From the NCBI RefSeq assembly GCF_000455345.1, contig NZ_HG315690.1, positions 755,716 to 819,715 of the forward strand: a DNA stretch of 64,000 bases, given 5' to 3'. The DNA comes from Halopiger goleimassiliensis (lineage in GTDB: Archaea; Halobacteriota; Halobacteria; Halobacteriales; Natrialbaceae). The position numbers and the translations under genes are program-made. Shown piece after piece: positions 1-8,196 of this stretch (the stretch's first letter is position 1; each line of letters begins with the position of its first letter). The notes beneath the pieces were generated by a model. The model was not told where the DNA came from and made no database searches. It was given only the letters and a program-made list of their open reading frames with translations.

Positions 1-840
1 GTGACCCGGTGTGACGTCGCCGACCGCGAAGACGCCGTCGACGCTCGTCCGCCCGTGGTCGTCGACCGCGACCGTCCCGTCGTCGTTGCGTTCACAGCCT
101 AGCTCGGCCGCTAACTCGTTGTGATAGTTCGAGCCGTACATCGCGAACCCGCCCCGGTACTCGCGGATCGTGCCGTCGTCGAACTCCAGGGCCTCGAGCC
201 AGCCGTCGTCGCCGTTGCGGACGCCGGTGATCTCCGGGGTGACGACGTCGATCGGGTGACGCTCGAGCATCGCCGCCGTCTCGTCGCTCCAGTCGGGGTC
301 CTCGCCCCGCGTCAACAGGTCCACGTCGCCGGTGAAGTTCAGCATGATCGCGGCGACGTGGGCCGCGCTCTCGCTCGCCCCCATCACGTAGACCGGCTCG
401 TCGACGAACATGTAGGCGTCACAATGGAGGCAGTAGTGCAGCCCGCGGCCGGTCCGCGGGAGCGGCGGCGCAGGGCGCACGTCGTCGAACCCGGTCGCGA
501 CGACGAGACAGTCCGCGAGGTAGTCGGCGTCGTTCCCGCAGACGCGGAACCGCCCGTCGTCGGTTTCGACAGCCGAAGAGACGAAATCCCGAACCACGTC
601 GCAGCCGTACGATTCGAGCTGTTCGCGCCCGGTCGCGAGGAACTCGTTGCCGCTCGTCTCCGCCGGGACCCCGACGAGGTTGTGCACGTCCCGCATCATC
701 GCCGCGCGGCCGCCACCACGCTCGACGACGGCCGTCGCGTGGCCGAGCCGAGTCGTGTACAGCCCGGCGGTCAGCCCCGCCGGCCCGCCGCCGATCACGA
801 CGACGTCGTACTCGCGCCGGTCGGTCGCATTCTCGGACAT
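1..840 (-). CDS. Thioredoxin-reductase-like NAD(P)/FAD-dependent oxidoreductase (C-terminus cut by window edge)
   Basis: The gene begins at an ATG at 840 and runs off the left edge after 280 codons, so only the C-terminus is missing. An N-terminal FAD-binding Rossmann motif GGGPAGL lies at residues 17-23. A CLHC pair sits at 137-140, in the place of the redox-active CxxC of thioredoxin reductases, and the segment GVFAVGDV near residue 270 is the second FAD-contacting motif of this family. The family transfers electrons from NAD(P)H through FAD to a disulfide; the partner cannot be told here. The second nucleotide-binding motif around 155-160 (MGASESA) is not a clean GxGxxA, so cofactor preference is uncertain. 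It is divergent from the VOC gene that starts at 996. Confidence 0.85.
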   Translation of the reverse strand, partial: MSENATDRREYDVVVIGGGPAGLTAGLYTTRLGHATAVVERGGGRAAMMRDVHNLVGVPAETSGNEFLATGREQLESYGCDVVRDFVSSAVETDDGRFRVCGNDADYLADCLVVATGFDDVRPAPPLPRTGRGLHYCLHCDAYMFVDEPVYVMGASESAAHVAAIMLNFTGDVDLLTRGEDPDWSDETAAMLERHPIDVVTPEITGVRNGDDGWLEALEFDDGTIREYRGGFAMYGSNYHNELAAELGCERNDDGTVAVDDHGRTSVDGVFAVGDVTPGH

Positions 841-995
841 GGGCGTGCGCGTACACCGACAGGGGCCGAAAAGCCTCACCACGTCATCGCAACGGTTCCT
901 CCCACAGCCACGAGAGGCCCGCGGACTACCCCCTCGAGGTACCGAGACTGCCGAGGGGCGGAACCGTTTTTTGGTGCGGTCACCCGGGACACAGT

Positions 996-1418
996 ATGAG
1001 CGAACTCGCGACCCACCACGTCGGACTCACTGTCAGCGACCTCGAGACGACGCTGCCGTTCTACCGGGACGTCCTCGGCCTCGATGTGGTCGACCGGTTC
1101 GAAGTCGGCGGCGAGGCCTTCTCCGACGCGGTGGGCGTCGAGGACGCCACCGCCCGGTTCGCCCACCTCGCCGCCGACGGCGTCCGGATCGAACTCGTCG
1201 AGTACGACCCGGAGGCGCGGGGATCGCCGGCGGCCGGGCTCAACCAGCCCGGAGCGTCCCACGTCGGACTCGCCGTCGAGGATCTCGAGTCGTTTTACGC
1301 ATCCCTCCCGGAGGACGTCGAGACGATCAGCGAGCCCCGAACGACCGAGAGCGGATCGACGATCCTCTTTCTCCGCGATCCGGAGGAGAACCTGGTCGAA
1401 CTGCTCGAGACCGACTAG
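996..1418 (+). CDS. VOC family protein (glyoxalase/bleomycin-resistance/dioxygenase fold)
   Basis: This is a 140-residue single-unit vicinal-oxygen-chelate protein. It is built of two beta-alpha-beta-beta-beta modules, each opening with a near-identical motif: HHVGLTVSDLE at about residue 7 and SHVGLAVEDLE at about 87. The histidines in these motifs and the glutamates near 66 and 136 (IELVEY, NLVELLE) are the positions that normally hold a divalent metal. RDPEENLVEL near the end is typical of glyoxalase I-like members. The substrate cannot be inferred; methylglyoxal-glutathione is unlikely in haloarchaea, which use other thiols. Its stop codon overlaps the stop of the convergent zinc-ribbon gene. 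Confidence 0.85.
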   Translation: MSELATHHVGLTVSDLETTLPFYRDVLGLDVVDRFEVGGEAFSDAVGVEDATARFAHLAADGVRIELVEYDPEARGSPAAGLNQPGASHVGLAVEDLESFYASLPEDVETISEPRTTESGSTILFLRDPEENLVELLETD

Positions 1419-1687
1419 CGGTTCGCGAGCGTCGAGCGGACCTGTTCGACGTCGCCGTCGCACTGCGAGCAACGGCCCTTCTCCGCGGCGATGTAGACGA
1501 GTCCGCAGCGCGGACAGTGGAAGAGGTTCCCGGGTGCGTCGGGATTCGACTCCTCCGCGTTCGCAGCGTCGGACTGTCCGTCGCTCGTCGCGCCGTCGGG
1601 GGTCGAGGTACCGCCGAGCGCGGACTCCAGTCGGTTTCGCAGGCGATCGAGCCGGGAAGACGACGTCGTCGTCGAGAAACGCTGCAT
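1415..1687 (-). CDS. Small C-terminal zinc-ribbon protein
   Basis: A 90-residue protein. The first half is a Ser/Arg-rich low-complexity segment (RLDRLRNRLESALGG). The second half is a four-cysteine zinc ribbon, CPRCG followed by CSQCDG. The start was placed at the ATG at 1687 because upstream in-frame methionines would extend into the divergent pyrF promoter and coding region. Such small ribbon proteins are common in haloarchaea, usually without known function; a nucleic-acid or protein-binding role is inference. It is convergent with the VOC gene and overlaps it by four bases. Confidence 0.7.
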   Translation of the reverse strand: MQRFSTTTSSSRLDRLRNRLESALGGTSTPDGATSDGQSDAANAEESNPDAPGNLFHCPRCGLVYIAAEKGRCSQCDGDVEQVRSTLANR

Positions 1688-1820
1688 GTCCGCCCCCTCC
1701 ACGACGTCCGCGAAGTAGCCACCGCCAAACGACTTAGGCACGCGAGTGAGTATCAGTCGCGGCGACCAGTCAGGACGACGGATAGCAACCTTTTCGACCG
1801 GCGCGCCGTCACTCGGGGGT

Positions 1821-2621
1821 ATGAACTTCTTCGACCGGTTGCACGACCGCATCCGCACGGTCGACAGCGTCGTCAGCGTCGGCCTCGATCCCGACCCCGA
1901 CCGCATTCCGGACCACCTCGAGGAGTACGACCTCCCGCGGTGGGCGTTCAACCGCCGGATCATCGACGCGACGCACGAACACGCCGCCGTCTTCAAACCC
2001 AACGCCGCCTTCTACGAGGACCCCGACGGCTGGCGCGCCCTGGAGGAAACCATCGCGTACGCGCACGGCAAGGACGTGCCCGTGTTGCTCGACGCCAAGC
2101 GAGCCGACATCGGCAACACGACTCGCCAGTACGCGAAACTCCTCGAGAACGTCGACGCGATCACCGTCAACCCCTACATGGGCCGTGACTCGCTGCAGCC
2201 GTTCCTGGCCGACGAGGAGTCGGGCGTCTTCGTCCTCTGTCGGACCTCGAACCCCGGGGGAGAGGACCTCCAGGACCTCGAACTCGAGAGCGGCGAGGCC
2301 GTGTACGAACGCGTCGCCGCACTCGCGGACCTGTGGAACGAGAACGACAACGTCGGCCTCGTGGTGGGCGCGACCAAGCCCGAGGAACTCGAGGAGTTGC
2401 GCGAGCAGGTGCCGGATTTGCCCTTCCTCGTACCGGGCATCGGCGCACAGGGCGGCGACGCCGAGGCCGCGGTCGAGTACGGCCTCGCGGACGGCGTCGG
2501 CCTGGTCAACTCCTCGCGAGGGATCATCTTCGCGGGCGAAAACCAGGGCGAGGAGTTCGCGAAGGCGAGTGAACAGGCCGCAAAGCGGCTCAAACAGCGG
2601 CTAAACCAGTACCGGGAGTAA
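1821..2621 (+). CDS. pyrF: Orotidine 5'-phosphate decarboxylase
   Basis: The enzyme decarboxylates OMP to UMP, the last step of de novo pyrimidine synthesis. The protein has 266 residues, the length of the longer OMPDC group. VGLDPDPDRIP near the N-terminus is the substrate-phosphate/barrel entry motif, and LLDAKRADIGNT near residue 93 carries the catalytic Lys-Asp-Lys-type cluster (DxKRxDI). VPGIGAQGGD near 210 is the phosphate-binding loop. The ATG at 1821 was chosen over an in-frame start 75 bases upstream because it gives the family N-terminus (MNFFDRL). It is divergent from the zinc-ribbon gene. Confidence 0.95.
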   Translation: MNFFDRLHDRIRTVDSVVSVGLDPDPDRIPDHLEEYDLPRWAFNRRIIDATHEHAAVFKPNAAFYEDPDGWRALEETIAYAHGKDVPVLLDAKRADIGNTTRQYAKLLENVDAITVNPYMGRDSLQPFLADEESGVFVLCRTSNPGGEDLQDLELESGEAVYERVAALADLWNENDNVGLVVGATKPEELEELREQVPDLPFLVPGIGAQGGDAEAAVEYGLADGVGLVNSSRGIIFAGENQGEEFAKASEQAAKRLKQRLNQYRE

Positions 2622-2627
2622 CTCCGG

Positions 2628-2912
2628 TCACCCGAACGCCACGTCGACGACTCGAGCCGCGACCCGGTCGTCGACTAGCCGATCGAGGATTTCTACCTCG
2701 GCCGTGACGGACCGATCGTCGGGCGACGGTACCCCGGAATCGTTCGCGAACTGCTCCTCGAGCAGGTCCGTATTCTCCACGACGACGATGTCGAAGGGAC
2801 TGGTTTCCCGCGGATGATCGGCGAGTAGCTGTCCACGTCGGCGCGTTACGGACACCGTGACCGTCTCGCCGACCCCGACCGTCTCCGCCAGCAGGTCGCG
2901 AACGGAAGTCAC
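2628..2912 (-). CDS. Conserved hypothetical protein (94 aa)
   Basis: I do not recognise this acidic protein. It starts at a GTG at 2912, three bases after the stop of the zinc-finger gene on the same strand, so the two are very likely co-transcribed and translationally linked. The sequence is soluble and mixed alpha/beta in look (VGVGETVTVSVTRRRGQLL, then EILDRLVDDRVAARVVDVAF). It has no cysteines, membrane segment or signal peptide. It converges on pyrF with six bases between the stops. Confidence 0.65.
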   Translation of the reverse strand: MTSVRDLLAETVGVGETVTVSVTRRRGQLLADHPRETSPFDIVVVENTDLLEEQFANDSGVPSPDDRSVTAEVEILDRLVDDRVAARVVDVAFG

Positions 2913-2915
2913 GGG

Positions 2916-3092
2916 TTAGAACCGATTGACGTCCACGTCCCGGTGGTCGGTGGGATCCGCCCGGGCCGCGCAGTCGGCGCACAGGCCTCGATCGCGCTCG
3001 TAGTGGGCCTCGCAGGCGAGCGTCCCACAGTTGTCACACCGCTCCTGGGCCGGGCGCGATTCACAGATCTGACAGAGACCGCTGACGCTCAT
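2916..3092 (-). CDS. 58-residue zinc-finger protein (HIT/B-box-like)
   Basis: This short protein is almost all zinc finger. Cysteine/histidine pairs run CQICES, CDNCG, CEAHYE, CADCAA, giving two interleaved treble-clef or ring-like zinc sites as in HIT- or B-box-type fingers. The ATG at 3092 places the start directly before the first zinc ligand pair. The next gene follows after three bases, suggesting a two-gene operon. Small archaeal zinc-finger proteins of this type are mostly of unknown function; protein-protein interaction is the usual guess. Confidence 0.7.
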   Translation of the reverse strand: MSVSGLCQICESRPAQERCDNCGTLACEAHYERDRGLCADCAARADPTDHRDVDVNRF

Positions 3093-3209
3093 AGCGCTCG
3101 TAGGTGCTCGAGCGCCTTGAAACCGGGCCCGGATCCGGCAGCCGAACGTCGGCCTCCCCAATTCGCCCCTGCCTCCGGATTTATGTCGGTCCCCTCCCAC
3201 GGGCGAACT

Positions 3210-3680
3210 ATGTCACGCAGATCAGTCGTCAGTCGCCGGCGGGCGCTCGCCGCCGCCGGGTCGGCGCTATCGGTCGCGGTAGCCGGCTGTACCGGTAGCA
3301 GTGACGAGAACACGAATAGCGACGATCGACAGCAACTCCGCCCGGAGGACTGGGAAGACGTCGAGGAAATTCGACTCCAGGCCCACATGCGCGGCTTTTA
3401 CGGCGTCGAGCCGGCGATGATCGAGGACGTCCGAAACCCTGCACTCTTGCTGTTCGAGGGGAACGAGTACGAGATCACGTGGGAGAACGGCGACGGCGTC
3501 CCCCACAACTTCGCCGTTCGGGACGAAAGCGGAGCGACCGTCGACGGCATCAGCACGCGACGGATGCGCGAGCGGGGACAGACGCAGTCCGTGACCGTGA
3601 CGGCCACCGGCGAGATGCACCGGTATCTCTGCGAACCGCACCCGGGGACGATGACCGGGTACGTACACGTTCGGGACTGA
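3210..3680 (+). CDS. Cupredoxin-domain lipoprotein (halocyanin/plastocyanin-like)
   Basis: The 156-residue protein has a Tat-type signal: an RR-rich start, a short Ala-rich hydrophobic stretch and the lipobox AVAGC at about residue 27-31, so it should be lipid-anchored outside the membrane. The C-terminal half is a blue-copper fold. PHNFAV supplies the first His ligand, and the loop CEPHPGTM supplies the Cys, second His and Met of a type 1 copper site. It probably carries electrons in or near the respiratory chain; the partner is unknown. An in-frame ATG at 3183 is an alternative start, but the signal peptide fits 3210. Confidence 0.85.
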   Translation: MSRRSVVSRRRALAAAGSALSVAVAGCTGSSDENTNSDDRQQLRPEDWEDVEEIRLQAHMRGFYGVEPAMIEDVRNPALLLFEGNEYEITWENGDGVPHNFAVRDESGATVDGISTRRMRERGQTQSVTVTATGEMHRYLCEPHPGTMTGYVHVRD

Positions 3681-3796
3681 CCGCGGCCCCCGTCGCGTGG
3701 ACGCGACTCTCGGGACCGTCGACGCGTACCGGCCGATATGTCGCGTGTTAGCGTGTAACGAGAAAGCTTTTGCCGTGTGGCACGCTACCGGGGAGT

Positions 3797-5398
3797 ATGA
3801 GCCGTGACCGGGCCCTCCTCGAGCGGGCCCTGGACCGTGGCGAACAGGACGGTGGCAACGTCGAATTCAAGGAACGACTCTCCCGGGACGTCCACCTCGA
3901 GGGTGGCCGACGCGAGAGCCTGGCCGCACAGCTTCGACATCGATTGCTTTCGGGCGACGGCGAGGCGACCTACGTGGTCGGCGTCACGGACGACGGCGGC
4001 CTCGCCGGGATCGATCCCGACACCTTCTCCGAGACGATGGACGTCCTCTCCTTGCTGGCCGAGGAGGCCGACGCCCACATCGACGACGTCCAGACGTGGG
4101 GCGTCGACGACGGCCTCGTGGGGGTCGCCTTGCTCCAGGAAGGTAGCGTCCTCGAGACCGACGACGAACACGTCGTCGTGGGCACCGCGGGTCACGTCGA
4201 TCACGGCAAGAGTACGCTCGTGGGCTCGCTCGTGACGGGCACGCCCGACGACGGTGACGGCGCGACCCGGGCGTACCTGGACGTCCAGCCCCACGAGGTC
4301 GAACGCGGTCTCTCGGCGGACCTCTCCTACGCCGTCTACGGCTTCGACGACGAGGGACCGATCCGCGTGCGCAACCCCAACCGCAAATCGGACCGCGCGG
4401 CGGTCGTCGAGGAGGCAGACCGCCTGGTCTCGTTCGTCGACACCGTCGGCCACGAACCGTGGCTCCGCACGACGATCCGCGGTCTCGTCGGTCAGAAACT
4501 CGACTACGGCCTGCTTGTCGTCGCCGCCGACGACGGCCCCACGCGCACCACGCGCGAACACCTCGGGGTCCTGCTGGCGACCGACCTCCCGACCATCGTC
4601 GCGATCACGAAGACCGACGCCGTCTCCGAAGAGCGCGTCGAAGAGGTCGAACGCGAGGTCGAACGGCTCCTCCGCGAGGTGGACAAATCGCCGCTGCGGG
4701 TCGCCCGCCACGGCGTCGACGCCGCCGTCGAGGAGATCAACGAGCGCGTCGTCCCCATCGTCGAGACCAGCGCGATCACGATGGAGGGCCTCGAGACGCT
4801 CGACGAGTTGTTCGATCGGCTCCCGAAGACCGCCCAGGACACCGGCGAGTTCCGGATGTACGTCGATCGCAGCTACTCGGTCACGGGCGTCGGTGCGGTC
4901 GCCTCCGGCACCGTCCAGTCGGGCGAGGTCGAAACGGGTGACGAACTGCTGATCGGCCCCATGTCCGACGGTCGCTTCCAGGAGGTCGAGGTGCGCTCGA
5001 TCGAGATGCACTACCACCGCGTCGACGAGGCCCGGGCCGGCCGCATCGTCGGCATCGCCCTGAAGGGGATCAAGGAGAGCGCCATCGAACGCGGCATGGT
5101 CCTGTTGCCGCGTGACGCCGACCCCGAACCTGTCCGGGAGTTCGAGGCCGAGGTGATGGTACTCAACCACCCCACGCGGATCGGCGACGGCTACGAACCC
5201 GTCGTCCACCTCGAGACGATCGGCGAGGCCGCCGCCTTCTATCCCGAGAACGGTCGCTTGCTCCCGGGCGATAAAGGGAACGCCACGGTCCGGTTCAAGT
5301 TCCGGCCGTACCTGATCGAGGAGGGACAGAAGTTCGTCTTCCGCGAGGGCCGCAGCAAGGGCGTCGGGACGGTAACTGCCGTTCATCCCATGGAGTAG
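3797..5398 (+). CDS. GTPBP1-family translational GTPase
   Basis: A 533-residue EF-Tu-like GTPase. The G1 loop GHVDHGKST lies near residue 140, G3 is DTVGHEP near 217, and G4 is TKTD near 275. Beta-barrel domains II and III follow (GVGAVASGTVQSG, and a C-terminal KFRPYLIEEGQKFVFREG). These match the GTPBP1/GTPBP2 lineage rather than EF-1alpha or aIF2-gamma. The first ~130 residues form an extra domain with NVEFKERL and a glycine-rich GVTDDGGLAGI, resembling the AlbA_2/Schlafen nucleic-acid domain. Family members act with the ribosome or exosome; the precise role here is inference. The start at 3797 lacks a long leader. Confidence 0.85.
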   Translation: MSRDRALLERALDRGEQDGGNVEFKERLSRDVHLEGGRRESLAAQLRHRLLSGDGEATYVVGVTDDGGLAGIDPDTFSETMDVLSLLAEEADAHIDDVQTWGVDDGLVGVALLQEGSVLETDDEHVVVGTAGHVDHGKSTLVGSLVTGTPDDGDGATRAYLDVQPHEVERGLSADLSYAVYGFDDEGPIRVRNPNRKSDRAAVVEEADRLVSFVDTVGHEPWLRTTIRGLVGQKLDYGLLVVAADDGPTRTTREHLGVLLATDLPTIVAITKTDAVSEERVEEVEREVERLLREVDKSPLRVARHGVDAAVEEINERVVPIVETSAITMEGLETLDELFDRLPKTAQDTGEFRMYVDRSYSVTGVGAVASGTVQSGEVETGDELLIGPMSDGRFQEVEVRSIEMHYHRVDEARAGRIVGIALKGIKESAIERGMVLLPRDADPEPVREFEAEVMVLNHPTRIGDGYEPVVHLETIGEAAAFYPENGRLLPGDKGNATVRFKFRPYLIEEGQKFVFREGRSKGVGTVTAVHPME

Positions 5399-5514
5399 GG
5401 TTCGGACCAGCCCCCGCTGTCCTCGTTCGCTACCTCGAGTGTCCCCGCAAACCGTCACGAATCGCGACCGGCGGGACCGGAAGAGCTATCCATCATCCGT
5501 ATGACGTATCCCCA

Positions 5515-6339
5515 ATGCCCTCCGACGACTCTTCCTCGAGCGTGACGCGGCGTCTCCTCCTCGCGGCCGGTATCGCGGGTAGCGCCGGCGTCGTCGGCCT
5601 GGCCGGCGTTCACGCTACGACACCGGACACCGATAGCGTCGAGACCACTCGCACCCTGTCGGTAGCGGACGAAACCGACGTCGACGAGATGTACCTGGAG
5701 CCGGCCGGTACGGACGGTCCCGACGGCGGCGAGATCTCCCAGCGGTGCGATCCCGATCCGGGCCGAATCGAGTCGCGTAGCCACATCGCGCATCTCTCGT
5801 TCGTCGAGGCGTGGAACGAGCGGTACAGGCTCTGGAGCGAGGACGAGGGGAGCGAGACCGGTGTCTCCGTCCAGAACTCCCTGGTCGTCGAGAAGGCACC
5901 CGAGCGCGTCGACGGCCAGTTGGTGTACGGCGTTCGACTGCACTCGCTGAGTCACGTCACCGATCCACGGTTCGCCAGTCTGGGGCTCCGGGGGATGGAA
6001 CAGGAACTGACGGTCGATCCGGCCGTCGACCTGCGGACGGTGCTCCCGTCGAACGCCGTCGATCCGAGGAAGGGCGTCTGTACCCTGACGCTCCTGGTCG
6101 AACTCCCGAGCGGGTGGAACGCGGGCTACGAACAAACGGCGTGGGTGAACGAGGAGAACGAGGGACGGTTCGCCGCCGAACGTGGGACCGACGGAACGAC
6201 GCTGTCGTACGAGGGTGACGCCGCCGGGGCCGCCTCGATGGAGGCCTACCTCGAACTCCGGAGCGATCGGCCGCTGTCGACCATCGACGACGTCTTCGAG
6301 TGGACGGTTCGCGGCGACGCCGAGCGCCGGGGGTTGTAA
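5515..6339 (+). CDS. Tat-signal hypothetical secreted protein
   Basis: A 274-residue protein of unknown function. The N-terminus reads VTRRLLLAAGIAGSAG, a twin-arginine signal with an alanine/glycine hydrophobic core, so export in the folded state is likely. There is no lipobox cysteine. The mature part is acidic and probably beta-rich, with no recognised catalytic motif. It stands alone between the GTPase and a convergent wHTH-like gene. Confidence 0.6.
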   Translation: MPSDDSSSSVTRRLLLAAGIAGSAGVVGLAGVHATTPDTDSVETTRTLSVADETDVDEMYLEPAGTDGPDGGEISQRCDPDPGRIESRSHIAHLSFVEAWNERYRLWSEDEGSETGVSVQNSLVVEKAPERVDGQLVYGVRLHSLSHVTDPRFASLGLRGMEQELTVDPAVDLRTVLPSNAVDPRKGVCTLTLLVELPSGWNAGYEQTAWVNEENEGRFAAERGTDGTTLSYEGDAAGAASMEAYLELRSDRPLSTIDDVFEWTVRGDAERRGL

Positions 6340-6366
6340 CGCCCGCTCGAGTCGAGGACGGAACGG

Positions 6367-6861
6367 TTACTCCGCCGTCGTAACGTACCGATACCCCTCC
6401 GGCGATCGGTCGGCGACGCCGAGCAGCACGGCCCACTCGAGCAGGCGCTCGATCCGGCCCTCGCGGTCGTCCGTCCGCCCCGCCCGAGCGCGCGCGGACG
6501 AATCTCGCCGAACCGCGTCGGCGACCGCGGCTGCCGACAGTGGGTCGTCCGAATCCGCGAGCGTCTCGAGAACGGCCTCGGCACCGTAGATCCGCTCGCG
6601 GAACGATCGCCGCCACGCCGCGGGATCGACCGTCGGATCCGCCTCGAGGCGACGGTAGCCTGCCGGCTCCTCGGTCACGACCTCGAGCGCCCGGAGGAAG
6701 ACGAGCCACGTCGCGGCCGCGTCGCGATCGGTCAGCCGGGTTTCGGCGAGCAGGTGGGCACAGCAGTCGTCGACCGCCTCCGCCTGCGTCGGGACGGCGC
6801 GAGCGGTCCGAACGACGGTCTCGAGGTCGGCGGGCGGTTCGGGGACGGGTTTGAACTTCAC
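6367..6861 (-). CDS. Conserved haloarchaeal protein, possible winged helix at C-terminus
   Basis: The 164-residue protein begins at GTG 6861, 16 bases after the mch stop, and is therefore probably in the mch transcript. The N-terminal part is helical with a Cys pair (DDCCAHLL). The C-terminal part (LSAAAVADAVRRDS, then RIERLLEWAVLLGVADRSPEGYR) looks like a helix-turn-helix/winged-helix fold ending in a wing. I do not recognise a named family. A regulatory or RNA/protein-binding role in C1 metabolism is only suggested by the neighbourhood. Confidence 0.65.
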   Translation of the reverse strand: MKFKPVPEPPADLETVVRTARAVPTQAEAVDDCCAHLLAETRLTDRDAAATWLVFLRALEVVTEEPAGYRRLEADPTVDPAAWRRSFRERIYGAEAVLETLADSDDPLSAAAVADAVRRDSSARARAGRTDDREGRIERLLEWAVLLGVADRSPEGYRYVTTAE

Positions 6862-6877
6862 GGGAGTTCGAACGGGA

Positions 6878-7810
6878 TTAGAGGTCGAACGATTCGACGA
6901 GGAGCTCCTCGTTCGTCTCGCCGTGGACGTAGGTGGGGCCGCCGAGCACGTCGATGGTGACCTTCGCGGGGGCGAACAGATCCGAGGGGACCTCCTCGAA
7001 CTCCCAGTCGAGCTCGTCGAAGACCTCCCGGAACGGCCGTCCGTGCTCGTCGGCAGCCGTCGACGGAACGGCGTCGAAGACGTCGTCGTCCTGGCGGACG
7101 GTCAGGTGCGCCGTTCCGCCGTAGGCGATGGCGTCGTTCGTCCGGGCGATGGCCGTTCGCTCGTCTTCGGGGACCGGCGGAACCGGCGCGCGACCTGTGG
7201 CGGAGACGATCGCCGCCGGATCGTAGCCCAGTTCGGCGAGGCGGAACGTCGCGAGTTCCGCGGCTCGAGCGGCGTTGGTGACGCTGCCGACGACACTCGC
7301 GGTCGGGTAGACGAGCAGGAAGACGCCGCTCGGTTCGACCTCCGCGAGGTCGGCGACCTGCTCGGCGGCCGACGCAGTGGGCTCGTCGGTCGTCTCCACC
7401 GCGAGGGCCGTCAGGTCGAACGCGTCCGTGTAGCCGATGCGGCGAAACTCCTCCTCGCGGGCGACGAGCGCGCGGGCCGGGCCGCTGCCCAGCCCCTCGA
7501 AGTCCTCGGTCGCGAGTTCCCAGCCGGCTTTCTGGGAACAGAGCAACGAAAGTGCGGGCTGGTCGGTCGCCAGTTCGACGTACTGGATCGGGGCGTCGCC
7601 GACCGTTCCCAGGTCGCGACTCGGCGTCGCCAGCCCGGCGGTCTGGATCTCCGTCAACAGCAGGCCCGCCTCGATCCCGCCGTCGAACTCGAGCCCGAAG
7701 TCGAGTACCGTCGCCTCGTTGTCCAGATCGTAGCCGCCGACGTTCAGCTCCTCGGCGTACTCGAGGGCCTCGTCGACGAGCTCGATCGCCATGCGATTGA
7801 GACTTTCCAT
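6878..7810 (-). CDS. mch: Methenyltetrahydromethanopterin cyclohydrolase
   Basis: The enzyme interconverts methenyl- and formyl-tetrahydromethanopterin (or the folate used by halophiles) in one-carbon metabolism, in the cytosol. The 310-residue length and the signature segments MESLNRMAIELVDEALEY at the N-terminus, ALSLLCSQKAGW, GSGPARALVAREEEF near 140 and AYGGTAHLTVR near 250 match Mch of methanogens and haloarchaea. The start at 7810 gives the usual N-terminus and is preceded by AT-rich DNA. The downstream 164-aa gene is 16 bases away. Confidence 0.93.
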   Translation of the reverse strand: MESLNRMAIELVDEALEYAEELNVGGYDLDNEATVLDFGLEFDGGIEAGLLLTEIQTAGLATPSRDLGTVGDAPIQYVELATDQPALSLLCSQKAGWELATEDFEGLGSGPARALVAREEEFRRIGYTDAFDLTALAVETTDEPTASAAEQVADLAEVEPSGVFLLVYPTASVVGSVTNAARAAELATFRLAELGYDPAAIVSATGRAPVPPVPEDERTAIARTNDAIAYGGTAHLTVRQDDDVFDAVPSTAADEHGRPFREVFDELDWEFEEVPSDLFAPAKVTIDVLGGPTYVHGETNEELLVESFDL

Positions 7811-7927
7811 GGGACCCGCTTCAGGCTCCGGGGGAAAATAAATTGCCAGTCGTCGTCGGACGCCCGTCGGACGGTCGCTCGACGGGATTTCGACGGCCCC
7901 GCCCGCCGACGGAACCGCACCCACAGC

Positions 7928-8137
7928 TCAAACGGCCGGTTCGTAGCCGGCGTCCTCGATCGCTCCGGCGATGGTCGTCTCGTCGACGGTCGTCTCGTCG
8001 TGTTCGACGCGGACCTCGTCGTCCTCGTGGCTCGCCGTCACCGAGGCGACGCCATCGAGGGCCTCGAGCGCGTCGGTCACGTTCTGTTCACAACCCTCGC
8101 AGGACATTCCGCTAACGTCGACGGTCGTCTGCTCCAT
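7928..8137 (-). CDS. Heavy-metal-associated domain protein (CopZ-like copper chaperone)
   Basis: This 69-residue protein is a single HMA domain with the beta-alpha-beta-beta-alpha-beta fold. The metal-binding loop is GMSCEGCEQNV at residues 10-20, followed by VTASHEDDEVRVEHDE and AIEDAGYEP, all standard for CopZ/Atx1-type chaperones. It should bind Cu(I) with the CxxC pair and pass it to a P-type ATPase, although no such ATPase lies in the window. It is a separate unit upstream of mch. Confidence 0.9.
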   Translation of the reverse strand: MEQTTVDVSGMSCEGCEQNVTDALEALDGVASVTASHEDDEVRVEHDETTVDETTIAGAIEDAGYEPAV

Positions 8138-8196
8138 ATCCGACCGTTCGTCGCCAGCGAGTTGAGCGTTCCGCTCCCAGTGTGGCCGCCCCGCCC

